Made by a program: the position numbers and the translations under genes
Notes under the pieces: model-generated
Seen by the model: the letters and a program-made list of their open reading frames with translations, nothing else
Databases searched by the model: none
What the model was told of the DNA's origin: nothing
In this document: one piece after another, positions 23,139-33,204 of the stretch
Position numbering within the stretch: the stretch's first letter is position 1
How the letters are laid out: every line of letters starts with the position of its first letter
Assembly: GCA_017591395.1 (NCBI GenBank)
Contig: WEDG01005252.1
Span: 1-64,000 of the forward strand
Reading direction: 5' to 3'
Origin: Schistocephalus solidus
Taxonomy: Eukaryota > Platyhelminthes > Cestoda > Diphyllobothriidea > Diphyllobothriidae
DNA: 64,000 bases

Positions 23139-23195
23139 GGCAAGACGCAGACAGCTGTTTCACGGTCATTACCGATCATCAGTACATCATATGCC
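23139..23195 (-). ncRNA. Hammerhead-ribozyme-like motif, satellite unit 1
   Basis: On the minus strand: GGCA-UAU-GAUGUA, CUGAUGA (23176-23182 on the plus strand as TCATCAG), CGGU-AAUG-ACCG, GAAA, C-AGCU-G, UC and then UGCGUC-U-UGCC. GAUGUA pairs fully with UGCGUC (two G-U pairs), GGCA pairs with UGCC, and stem III is the two-pair minimal form. The cleavage triplet is GUC. Weak point: the stem II closing pair is U-U. Confidence 0.7.
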
Positions 23196-23370
23196 TTGTG
23201 CAGTGAGGTACATAAACAAGCCAAACAAGTGCGTAACACTCACGAATGTGGTAAGGATCTCACTCGATCCCATTTGTCCGCCCGCCAGTTACCTACCGGC
23301 GATAAACGAACGTTGTGTCATAGGACACATACCATATATATAGCACAAATATGTTGCTAAGAGTGCAACA

Positions 23371-23427
23371 GGCAAGACGCAGACAGCTGTTTCACGGTCA
23401 TTACCGATCATCAGTACATCATATGCC
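23371..23427 (-). ncRNA. Hammerhead-ribozyme-like motif, satellite unit 2
   Basis: Identical to unit 1 over the catalytic core, stems I-III and the GUC triplet. Confidence 0.7.
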
Positions 23428-23603
23428 TTGTGCAGTGAGGTACACAAACAAGCCAAACAAGTGCGTAACACTCACTAATGTGGTAAGGATCTCACTCGAT
23501 CCCATTTGTCCGCCCGCCAGTTACCTACCGGCGATAAACGAACGTTGTGTCATAGGACACATACCATATATATAGCACAAATATGTTGCTAAAGAGTGCA
23601 ACA

Positions 23604-23660
23604 GGCAAGACGCAGACAGCTGTTTCACTGTCATTACCGATCATCAGTACATCATATGCC
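23604..23660 (-). ncRNA. Hammerhead-ribozyme-like motif, satellite unit 3 (stem II mismatch)
   Basis: Same as unit 1 except that one base in the 3' strand of stem II is changed (ACAG instead of ACCG on the minus strand), leaving a mismatch in a four-pair helix. This copy is expected to be weaker or inactive. Confidence 0.6.
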
Positions 23661-23837
23661 TTGTGCAGTGAGGGTACATAAACAAAGCCAAACAAGTGCG
23701 TAACACTCACTAATGTGATAAGGATCTCACTCGATCCCATTTGTCCGCCCGCCGGTTACCTACCGGCGATAAACGAACGTTGTGTCATAGGACACATACC
23801 ATAAATATAGCACAAATATGTTGCTAAGAGTGCAACA

Positions 23838-23894
23838 GGCAAGACGCAGACAGCTGTTTCACGGTCATTACCGATCATCAGTACATCATATGCC
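23838..23894 (-). ncRNA. Hammerhead-ribozyme-like motif, satellite unit 4
   Basis: Identical to unit 1 over the core and all three stems. The inverted, decayed copy downstream (about 24007-24060, plus strand) has lost CUGAUGA-stem II-GAAA and is not called. Confidence 0.7.
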
Positions 23895-24608
23895 TTGTGC
23901 AGTGAGGTACATAAACAAGCCAAACAAATGGGATCGAGTGAGATCCTTACCACATTAGTGAGTGTTACGCACTTGTTTGGCTTGTTTATGTACCTCACTG
24001 CACAAGGCATATGCAATGATGACGGTCATGACGCTGTCTGCGTCCTGTGTTGCACTCTTACTACATATGTTAATATATCTATGTTCTAACGTTCGTCTAT
24101 CGTTGATAACTGGCGAGCAACTGAGATCGAGTAGATCCTACGATTCGTGAGTGTTACACTGTGTACCTCACTGCACAAAATACTGATGACTGACTAACTC
24201 GTATCGACTGCAACATACTGTGCTACTATATATTATATATCTATATATATATATATATAATTGGCAGAACGCAGGAAACGGCGGTAAATAAGTCAGAAGC
24301 AGCCAGTTATATATTTTATCTTTATCGTTAACTATTTACAACTGCGCACCCGTGTCTAACATCTCACATAAGCCGAAAATGTGAAGCTGAGCAAAGTAAT
24401 CTGATCCTGTTAAGTAGGAACTGATTCCACCAACGTTTATTTAACAGTAAAAGCTGACAACTTGACACTGAACAGTAAGACTCACTTTTACCCTGCAATC
24501 CTTATATACGTTATATCGAAAGTCGTTGTGTATATAACAAGGTATTCTGATTTTGCCTTGATAAGTTTAAAGTAAATCACAAATTAACAGTCTAACATTT
24601 GGTTTTAG

Positions 24609-24679
24609 TGCAGATTCGAAACTTTCTTTTTGAACCTCAAGACAACCTCCAAGAAGACACAATGATAACGTTGCATCGA
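24609..24679 (+). CDS. Candidate exon 3 of the unrecognised host gene
   Basis: Acceptor TTTGGTTTTAG and donor GTGAGT bound 71 bases: two leading bases completing a valine codon, then 23 codons (QIRNFLFEPQDNLQEDTM ...) ending in phase 0. A second AG five bases in would give the wrong phase for exon 2, so this acceptor is preferred. Being short, it is supported by phase and splice signals only. Confidence 0.45.
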
Positions 24680-27147
24680 GTGAGTCAACCCGTTTTTTTC
24701 TAATTTTATGATAATTTCAACTGCAATATATGAAGCCATTGAGACAGTCAGCCTTTCTCTGTGTGTCTCTAAACTTGTAAAGGCAGGGATGTCAAACTTA
24801 AAGAGGAAAAACGGGTAAATTACAAAATATCTGCTATAACTTTGGTTTGGTTGCTTGCAATACGCTCATTTAGGCTATTTTTGAATACTTGTAACTCGAA
24901 CAAATAAAACGAAACTAAATTAACCTTTTGCAATATCCGGCAGTATCACCTATGCCAACCGAAAGCAATTCTATATAAATTTACTACAGTAATTTTTAAT
25001 ATAAAATCACACGAAGAAAAAGAAACTGAGACCTCCGTGTTAATTTACTGCAATTGTCGGTGAGCTGAATTCTGATTGGCCCCCTGGTATGTGTCTTGCT
25101 CTAATGAACGCTCAGGCAGGTTAATGTTAGCTTGCTCCCCAAGGCTTCCATTGTAGCCGGTGGACATAGGCCAACGCGACATATCTAAATGACGTCGCCA
25201 CATTTGTTTCTGGACATTATTTGCTGCTCGGTCACGCACTTACTGAACTGAGATGGGTAAGGCAATTGAAGGTCAGCAAGACAGTTGAACGTTCGCACAC
25301 GGCGTTTGCGAACGTGGTGCAGAGGGCCGAATTTCGTTTCCCCCTTTATCTTCTGAGTGACATGATTTCCCGTGTGAGCATTTCTAGATGCTTCACTTTC
25401 GTAACCCCCGGTAAATTGAAGGAATCACTTGCGTTTGTAAGGCGGACGAGGTAGGCAACAGTAACTTTGGAAACATCAGTTTGGCTGATGTTAAGAATAT
25501 GCGACCCGATAAGTTTATGGACTGGCAAAACTTAAACTGCCTCCTAACCTACATTGCAGGCAACGAAAGTCAGACCTGTTGACTTTCGTAGGTGTTGGCC
25601 TTCATTTTGGAGTTTAAAGCCAATTTAAGTATATGAACTAAATGCGCAAGTACGTTCACATGGGCCAAAACTTAATCCAAGGACAAAAATAAAATTACGC
25701 CCCTAGTACTCCCTTTACTCCAATCGGATTGGTTCTGGAAGCATGGCGAGCTAACCGCACGCACTTAGGGTTTTCGAAGAACTTAAGCTCAACGCAGTGA
25801 GTCGGCACACCTTGAAGGCGACCAGTTAGGAAAAAAAATTCCTGTTACCTGAATGTTAAAACCGTAGCGGCGATTCTATTATCAATGTATTGCTCCCGGA
25901 CCCCCGGTTAACTACATTACTAATTTCCCTAAACAACAATTCTGCGGTGCGAAATAGCAGTTTACAAGAAAATACCCGAGAATGTTCAAGAAGAATGTTT
26001 CAAGAGCCTTATCTCCTCAGATATACTTAGAACATATAAATTCAAAAATCCGCATACAGTGGCAATCTGGGAGCACGGGGTGCTTGCTGCAAGGAAGAAC
26101 TACGTGCGGTCACCGCAAAATTGATTGTGTGCGCCTGAACCTCCAGAATCTTTGGCAGCCAACGTTCAGAAGCCATGAAAAAGTAATTACAAATGAGCCA
26201 TTTTGCGCGGAAGACGCGCAACGTGATTCTAGCCCCCAACTTAAACAATACGGCTTCCTCAATCCCATCGATTTCAAGAGCTTGGGCTCCGGAGACCACA
26301 TTTCCATTGCAATCAATAAAACCGTTTCTATGTTTTCAAATGTGCTACGAGCTTCAAATAAACGAGCACACGCTAGTTAAAGTGTGTGCACTCCGAATAA
26401 ACCATTTTTTAAGAAAAAGCAGTCTTCGGAAGAGATGTTTAGAGGTCAGGTTTACTGGAAAGTACATTTTAATTTTCTATTATCCCAACCTTCAATGATA
26501 TACTGTGGACTCCTCAAAATGCATACTAAGAAAAGTTGCGTAGTGTAGATTTAGATTATCACAACTACTAAAAACCAAGTGAGCCACTCTCGTTTTACAC
26601 TCGCTGGAGTTGTTAGAGCGAAACCCAGCCTACTGTCGTCCCCAATAGCCTGCTTTCTGATGAGTGTTAGCCTATACCCCAAGAGCCTCATTATAAGTAT
26701 GCAAAGAGGTACAGGCCGTATTCCTAGGAACATCAGCTAGATATAATCTGTTGATTAATGCCTAGGCCAATACAGTTCTCAGTTACTTTGGAGGGGATGT
26801 ATTCGAAGAGAGGAAACAATCACAGTGCCAAGTTTGCAGTTCCGTCAAGAATTCAGCTACTGTTGACACCAATTACTCTTAACACGAAGACCTAATCAGC
26901 TTCGACCTTATATTCTGGTTGTTCAACTTAAGCTGTCCGTGTGCAGTATCAACCCACAGGAGTCATCGGAACCTCTCACTTGAATCTTATCTATTTATGC
27001 TGTTTACTTTCAACTTGGAAACATTCACGTGGTGAAGGAGGATTGTGCGAAATAGCCTAACGCCTCGTAATTGGGTATCTATCAATTTTAAACTTCTTCA
27101 CCAATGGGATGTTGGTGCTGCATTCGTGATATGCTTTCTCTTCACAG
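24680..27147 (+). other. Putative intron; nothing else recognised
   Basis: Open frames at 25221-25454 and 25982-26380 lack recognisable motifs or splice context. I see no SINE or RT signature here. Confidence 0.4.
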
Positions 27148-27250
27148 GAGTGCACCACAAGAACAGTCTCTGGGGCAGTGCCCTCTTCTCAAACAGAGCG
27201 CGCCGACTCCTTGTCCTCGCTGTCGGACAACTCGGGCGAGGGCAGTGACA
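27148..27250 (+). CDS. Exon 4 of the unrecognised host gene (Ser/Asp-rich)
   Basis: Acceptor TTTCTCTTCACAG is strong and donor GTATGC follows. There are 34 codons plus one base, reading ECTTRTVSGAVPSSQ then ADSLSSLSDNSGEGSD. It is G+C-richer than its surroundings. The leftover A joins the CC that opens the next exon to give a threonine codon. Confidence 0.7.
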
Positions 27251-27328
27251 GTATGCGTAAGTTGAAAACTACTGTTGCGTAAAGCGCATCTAACCTCATA
27301 CCCCTCCCTCCCTCCCGATCACTGATAG

Positions 27329-27533
27329 CCAAGTCAGAAGAGGACGACACACCCCTCGAATATCAGCCTCATCAAATGCCATCGCGGAAGGCCATCGCCA
27401 AAAATGGGGTGAATGCCGAACTGGAGGAGAAGCTAGAGGAGGGGGCCGTCGCACAAAGTATAATTAGGAGACTCCGCAACGCCGGCTCCGCACTTATGGA
27501 GATGGGCCCAGAATATTACAAAAAAAGCTGTTA
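27329..27533 (+). CDS. Exon 5 of the unrecognised host gene (acidic to helical)
   Basis: The 78-base intron before it has a C/T-rich tract (CCCTCCCTCCCTCCC). The exon opens after GATAG and ends before GTAAGT. It has two leading bases, 67 codons and two trailing bases. It reads KSEEDDTPLEYQPHQ, then a charged helix-like stretch (NAELEEKLEEGAVAQSIIRR) and ends EMGPEYYKKSC. The trailing TA plus the T of the next exon gives tyrosine. Read alone the frame would hit TAG right at the donor, which supports splicing there. Confidence 0.75.
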
Positions 27534-28635
27534 GTAAGTGAGGATGGCTGTGATATCAATTATGCTGCACCTTATTGTGCCCCTAGGCGTCTAAAATCTT
27601 AAGTGACCATCACCTCAGTTCGATCCAGATCTGTATACTCCCCACTGCACATTGTCACACTAGCGTCGTCCTCAAACGTCAGACTGGAAGACATTTTAAT
27701 GTCCAAGCTGCACTGTATCTTTTATAAGTTGAATAATGGCAGGAACGCTAAGCGCAGTGAAAGTGGGCAGTTTTATCAAAATTGGAGGAATTTGTTCTAG
27801 CCTAATCGGTAAATCTACGCTCATTTTCGGTGGTTTTTAAAGGTAAATTAGATAAAACTTGTAATGGAGAAAATCTAGAAGACACACCATTCCCTAATAA
27901 TGAGCAGTGTGCAGATGGAAAGTCCCTTATCGACAAGCATGAAGCAATTAAACAATTCCACAGATTAGGTGGGCTGCCAGAATTTATGGATTGATTCTTG
28001 CTGCTACGAGGAACATGGTTTAAAAAACAAGACAGGGCAACAGACAGGCTCAACTATAAACATTTGACACGAGGGAGATTTGAACCACTAACGTCTATTC
28101 TTTTATAAACGCTTAACTGGCCCATGTGGTATTTGTCGAAGTTGTAAGGTCGACATCACGAAGGTTTCCAAAATCAGAAGTCTGGGAATACTGATAAGGT
28201 AGGACACACTTACTGAGGCAAAGAGCTTGCAAGGGGCTCTGCACGCAGCTGCCGTAGCGGTCTCCTGAGGCCAGTTGTTGTTGCGTCAGTCCGCTGTTAA
28301 GACCACTTGACCCCAATGCGTCATTTGTCGCCTGCAGCCAATCAGTGAAATAACGCACAGTGATTGGTTTCGAGCACTCGCGAGGCTAAGCGTAAGACGG
28401 ACAGTGTGAGTCAGCGTCTGCGCCAGTCATCAGGTGGACCGAATACCTCTACCACGAGCGTCGAACTAAGCAGCGCACCCGGGAACGGCCTGCCACTGTA
28501 TCATTGTTCGCCACTGCATGGAAGTATACGCATACATCCTGTTTTCCGTCGAATTGCATTACACTGTTATCTAAAAGGAAGTAATTTGATTGGGAACAAA
28601 AAACCGAAAAAAAACCTAAAAAGGTTGATCTTAAG

Positions 28636-28785
28636 GTGGAAGGAATGGATCCAGAAGCACAACAACACTCCGATCGACGTTCGGTTATGACAGCAAGAAG
28701 AGCAGCACGAAAAAAAATCAAAGGAAGACGGAGTTTCGAGAATTGCCAATTTATTGTGCCGTTGTTGAGGTTGTTGATGAAAAAA
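28636..28785 (+). other. Weak candidate coding segment
   Basis: A frame rich in basic residues (MTARRAARKKIKGRRSFE) ends at LLMKK before GTAAGC. The region just upstream (28360-28500) is CpG-richer than its surroundings. There is no clear acceptor, and the phase does not help to place it in the host gene. It could be an exon, a small nested gene or chance. Confidence 0.15.
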
Positions 28786-30169
28786 GTAAGCTTCCATAAT
28801 CAAGGCGCTGTATTTAACGATTTACAACGATTCCGACTGATTATTGGCCAAAGGAATGTACGCAATTGAACCTAGCCTGTTGCGCAATTACCCCTTATAC
28901 GTAAACTGGCCATAGACAAACTTTGGTTCGTCCACTTTGTATGCCACCTCGCTGTGATGTGTTTTCCTTCTGTATTACACAGTTATTTCACATCTGAATT
29001 TCGGTGATAACGGGCGGAAATGGCTCTTCCAGGCTCCTTTGTGTTTATGGTCAATAGTTTTCGTTTATCGACTGCTCATTTTTGTGACATGGTTTGAATT
29101 GGTATCACAGCAGCATTCGTGGGCAAAAAAACTGATCCTTGTATTCCGTTCTACCAGTAAAAGCCCCTCCAATGGACATATACCCCCTATAGAGCGGTAG
29201 TAATATAAGGCCAAATTCTGATCATACATAACTATTACTCATACACCTAACGGGACGCCCTTCGAACAACTCCAGAATTCTGACTCTTAGTCGAATTCGC
29301 ATTGGTAATCTGAATAGGTTCTGTCTTTACTGAAATTTGTGGTATATTTATCAACCGAGCATGTGGAAATGAAGACCGTAGAAGATTTTCAAGGCCATTT
29401 GGTTTCCACTGCGGTAAAGGCCAGTCGCAACTACAAGAAAATTCTTGACGAGTTCGCACCCGGGAATGGGTTTGGCTGTCAACATTTCCAACAAGCTTTA
29501 CTTGAGGTCCGATGATATTTGATAGACGTAAGCTGTGTGCAAGACCTACGCACCTTTCCCTGACTTACAAATCATGGTCCAATATGTTTTAAGGCTAAGT
29601 GGATTTAATACCGCCAGAGAGGGAGCGCACACACTTTTCATACGAATGAGCAGCCAACCTGAAAACCTTTGCTTAATTTTTAGAACCTCATATTTGTTAA
29701 TGAAAAGAAAACTTTTTTTCGAAAACCTGCAAGCTATCTAGGGCTACTTAAAAATTATGCAACTATATAATGACCAGTCAAAAATATCCGCTTATAAATC
29801 GTTCCTGTTTGAAAAGTGTCATTTATGCAGTTGCCTTAATATAGCGTGTGATTCGGTGCACAGATGTCGGAAAAGAGCACTTATATTACCCCTTGAGGCT
29901 TTAATACTGCATGTGACGCCTTCATCGAACTAAATACATAGCCCTAACTAGTACTGAAACGAATGCGTCTGTCCTTATTTCCATACCGCCATGGCAACGG
30001 CTAACCAGAGTTTTGCAATCTCCCAGTTCGACATAAAATCTATGCGTGTGCATAGCGAGAATATTTTGGTAATAAGGCAGTTCGAACGTTGACGAAAGCC
30101 TTTGTGGAGTTTATAAACTTGACGTCATTTATCAACTTTATTCAAGATAATGGCTTATTCTGCTTCCAG

Positions 30170-30290
30170 TTCATATCACTTTCAAGAGGTTCGTCGAAGA
30201 CTCATCCGTCTCATCGGTCGACCGGCTGTTAGAATTAATGATCACGCAGCAATGAAGGAATTACAACTGGCTCTAGAAAAAGAGGCCGAG
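30170..30290 (+). CDS. Exon 6 of the unrecognised host gene (helical)
   Basis: Acceptor TTCTGCTTCCAG and consensus donor GTAAGT bound one base plus 40 codons: SYHFQEVRRRLIRLIGRP ... AAMKELQLALEKEAE. It ends in phase 0 on an acidic helix that runs on into exon 7 (EEAEAHERK), which makes the junction convincing at the protein level too. Confidence 0.78.
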
Positions 30291-30329
30291 GTAAGTAGAC
30301 AGTTTTACTAGCATTAGCAATTAATATAT

Positions 30330-30430
30330 ATGGGTATGGTTGGCAGGCGACAGCTAATAAGACAGACATGACCAGCCCAGTGTCACATGCTCCAAGGCGC
30401 AACGGGGAGCATGTTACCTAATTCGACCAA
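30330..30430 (+). repeat. SINE S fragment, decayed
   Basis: ATGGGTATGGTTGGC ... GACAGCTAATAAGACAG, then GGCGCAACGGGGAGC, match the core and tail of family S at reduced identity. The hammerhead core is lost. Confidence 0.5.
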
Positions 30431-31375
30431 TGAACGACGCTGAAACGTTAGGTAAGTATATGATAAAGGTAGACGGAGTATGGTCGAGCACCGCATCTAT
30501 TCCTTCATTTTTTCAGATATTTCGAACTCGTGCAGGGGTCCATCGTCAGTGATAACAGTAGCAACAGAATAGGCGATAGGCAAAGTGGTGTTAGCCAATA
30601 CACAGAAAATGATGCGAGTCCTGAATTGTATGTTAATCAACAAAATTAGTCGAAAACTGACACAGATGCATCTCTCAAAACTCCCAACCTGCACTCTCAC
30701 CCGAGTCTGTCGCCAAGCGGTAGTGGACTTCATCCGTACTACTTAAATGTTCCTTCAGTGCTTGTGAAGATGGTGACAAGCCAGTATCCTGTTGACTGAG
30801 CCCGTTTTATGTCTTGATTCCTGCGGTAATTTAATTGACTCGGAAGCATCAAATGATCGAAAACGAAACTATGACCCGGAGGGGAGGAATAGTCTACACC
30901 AGAGACGGTTTTTCCTTTTGCCTGGTAGCAGGGTTATTTTCACCCGTACTTACCTTCACTCGATTGCGAGACTTACCAACATAATAGATTTTCCGCGAGC
31001 GCGTCCGATTCCACAAAAATCTGACTAATGAATAAATGGCATTGGGTACCGTAAATGCAAGAACTACTGGCAAATGATCTTTTATATCCTGGGTATAATT
31101 CCATTCAATATCCGCGCATCGTCATCGGTGACGCGCACCAGTATCCTATCATGGTTTTTTAAAATTTGCATGAATCCCCTGAACATCCAATTTGGAAAAA
31201 GATTCGTCCGAATCCGCCGCGATCCACTGCGTATAAAGCCATCGTCAGATTCACGACGGTCATCAGAGGCCGGTTCGCATTTGTTGCAATTTTGTTACGG
31301 TTATTGACCTACAAACTCCATATCATTTATTAATTGGTTCGAGTTCCGGGTTGCTCAGACCTGCATTTGGCTATA
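30431..31375 (+). other. Putative intron; nothing recognised
   Basis: No domain, SINE or RT signature that I can see between the SINE fragments. Confidence 0.4.
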
Positions 31376-31515
31376 GTCGATAAACGATGGATAATAAGCC
31401 AGAAATAGTCATCAAATCTCCCTGTTTTTTTGCCGGTCCTGCCACTTCGTAATACATGATACTACGTGGTTGCCTGTGAGGGCACTAGGCTGAATCAGAA
31501 GACTCAACGGGACGA

Positions 31516-31552
<37 letters not shown>
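31376..31552 (+). repeat. SINE S tail fragment and (TA)n tract
   Basis: ATAATAAGCCAGAAATAG and TGCCTGTGAGGGCAC match the 3' half of family S on the plus strand. A (TA)n run at 31518-31551 separates it from the minus-strand array. Confidence 0.6.
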
Positions 31553-31554
<2 letters not shown>

Positions 31555-31679
31555 AGTGTGGGGCTCACCGATCTGCTTAAGGAACATGCATGTTCCGTTG
31601 TGCCCTGGAACTCAGACTAGAGTACTTCACAGGCAGTCGCATAGCGACGTGTAGCATATGATGGAATGGAACCGACAAA

Positions 31680-31733
31680 GACAAGGGAGACCGGAATGGC
31701 CATTTCTGGCTTATTAGCCGTCATCAGCCAGTC
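31680..31733 (-). ncRNA. Hammerhead-like motif, SINE array unit 1
   Basis: Minus strand: GACTGG, CTGATGA, C-GGCT-AATA-AGCC-A, GAAA, T, GGCC-ATTCC-GGTC, TC, CCTTGTC. Same layout as at 22718. Confidence 0.5.
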
Positions 31734-31984
31734 ATACCCAATCCCAAGTGTGGAACACCTGGGATTCGAACCCGCGACCTTTGGTATTTGAGTCGAACGC
31801 TCTACCATTGAGCCACGGGCTCGTTGCTTTGTCGGTTGCGATCGGGAATATGATGATAGTGTGTGGCTCACCGATCTGCTTAAGGAACATTTATGTTCCG
31901 TTGTGCCCCTGAACTCAGACTAGAGTACTCACAGGCAGTCGCATAGCGACGTGTAGCATATGTTGATAATGTGGAACCGACAAA

Positions 31985-32038
31985 GACAAGGGAGACCGGA
32001 ATGGCCATTTCTGGCTTATTAGCCGTCATCAGCCAGTC
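31985..32038 (-). ncRNA. Hammerhead-like motif, SINE array unit 2
   Basis: Identical in core and stems to array unit 1. Confidence 0.5.
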
Positions 32039-32289
32039 ATACCCAATCCCAAGCGTGGAACACCTGGGATTCGAACCCGCGACCTTTGGTATTTGAGTCG
32101 AACGTTTCTACCATTGAGCCACGGGCTCGTTGCTTTGTCGGTTGCGATCGGGACTATGATGATAGTGTGTGGCTCACCGATCTGCTTAAGGAACATTTAT
32201 GTTCCGTTGCGCCCTGGAACTCAGACTAGAGTATTTCACAGGCAGTCGCATAGCGACGTAGCATATGTTGATAATGTGGAACCGACAAA

Positions 32290-32342
32290 GACAAGGGAGA
32301 CTGGACTGCCATTTCTGGCTTATTAGCCGTCATCAGCCAGTC
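32290..32342 (-). ncRNA. Hammerhead-like motif, SINE array unit 3 (stem III altered)
   Basis: Core and stem II are intact, but the stem III arm is one base shorter and has substitutions (GAAATGGCAGTCCAGTC), which weakens the helix. Confidence 0.4.
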
Positions 32343-32593
32343 ATACCCAATCCCAAGTGTGGAACACCTGGGATTCGAACCCGCGACCTTTGGCATTTGA
32401 GTCGAACGCTCTACCATTGAGCCACGGGCTCGTTGCTTTGTCGGTTGCGATCGGGAATATGATGATAGTGTGTGGCTCACCGATCTGCTTAAGGAACATT
32501 TATGTTCCGTTGTGCCCTAGAACTCAGACTAGAGTACTCACAGGCAGTCGCATAGCGACGTGTAGCATATGTTGATAATGTGGAACCGACAAA

Positions 32594-32647
32594 GACAAGG
32601 GAGACTGGAATGGCCATTTCTGGCTTATTAGCCGTCATCAGCCAGTC
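32594..32647 (-). ncRNA. Hammerhead-like motif, SINE array unit 4
   Basis: Core and stem II are the same as array unit 1, with one change in the stem III arm (CCAGTC for CCGGTC). Confidence 0.45.
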
Positions 32648-32716
32648 ATACCCAATCCCAAGGTGGAACACCTGGGATTCGAACCCGCGACCTTTGGCAT
32701 TTGAGTCGAACGCTCA

Positions 32717-32718
<2 letters not shown>

Positions 32719-32772
<54 letters not shown>
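32719..32772. repeat. (TA)n microsatellite
   Basis: About 27 TA units at the break of the SINE array, between the minus-strand array and a plus-strand SINE fragment. Confidence 0.98.
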
Positions 32773-32774
<2 letters not shown>

Positions 32775-32799
32775 AATGGAACGGACAAAGACAAGGGAG

Positions 32800-32911
32800 A
32801 CCGGGTGTGCCACACTTGGGATTGTGTATGACTGGCTGATGACGGCTAATAAGCCAGAAATGGCCATTCCGGTCTCCATGTCTTTGTCCGTTCCATTCCA
32901 TATATATATAT
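32800..32911 (+). repeat. SINE S fragment with hammerhead-like core
   Basis: This plus-strand fragment starts in the B-box end (GTGTGCCACACTTGGGATTG), carries CTGATGA at 32836-32842 and GAAA, and runs to TCTTTGTCCGTTCCATTCC and a short (TA)n. It faces the array in inverted orientation across the (TA)n run. Confidence 0.75.
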
Positions 32912-33204
32912 GGCAAAGACATTATACCGTACTTCCGACATAGGTACTAGCTAAAAGCCCAGACACGTGTTTCACCGATGTTTCTGCTGCTGCGTGACAC
33001 AGCAACGAGGGGTTCGCCTCCTCAGTGTCCCCCAGGGTTCTCTAGGCAGTTTCTGGTATATGGACTCCAGAAAATAATCGGGGAGATAATTTCTGAAATT
33101 TTTAAGTGCAGTACACGGAGTCAGGTGATTCGGACATGACATTTTAGGGTTCGACCCGAAATTTCAATGAACATTTGGGTGGAAGACAATCGATAGTTCG
33201 ACCG

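Larger units (their letters stand above)
22991..24230. repeat. 232-bp tandem satellite array with an inverted, decaying end
   Basis: Four direct units begin at 22991, 23223, 23455 and 23690, with lengths 232, 232, 235 and 232. They differ by only a few bases. Unit 3 differs in length by three single-base expansions in short homopolymers. A partial fifth unit turns around near 23928-23972: the 41-base arms 23887-23927 and 23973-24013 are perfect inverted repeats. After that the sequence decays to about 24230. (TA)n runs flank the array at 22966-22984 and 24236-24258. Open frames inside are by-products of the repeat. Each direct unit carries a minus-strand hammerhead pattern. Confidence 0.95.
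31551..32718 (-). repeat. Tandem array of four tRNA-derived SINE S units
   Basis: Head-to-tail units begin (in plus coordinates) at 31551, 31854, 32160 and 32463, giving periods of 303, 306 and 303. Each complete unit contains, on the minus strand, a tRNA-like A box (GGCTCAATGGTAGA) and B box (GGGTTCGAATCCC), the hammerhead-like core and a tail ending GGAACATAAATG. The fourth is cut inside the tRNA-like head by a (TA)n run at 32719-32772. Unit 2 has a two-base change in its A-box region (TAGAAACG). The tandem layout with an internal pol III promoter is unusual for a SINE and more like schistosome Sm-alpha. Confidence 0.92.

Noticed and set aside
22991..24150. Several 60-86-codon open frames inside the satellite.
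   Set aside because: They repeat with the 232-bp unit, occur on both strands and follow from the repeat (for example MLRTCLACLCTSLHKAYDV in each unit). There is no sign of protein selection.
31617..32943. Repeated open frames of 60-94 codons in the SINE array (for example MVERSTQIPKVAGSNP), some containing long Ile-Tyr runs.
   Set aside because: They are translations of the tRNA-like head and of the (TA)n run. The tRNA promoter and non-coding structure explain the sequence.
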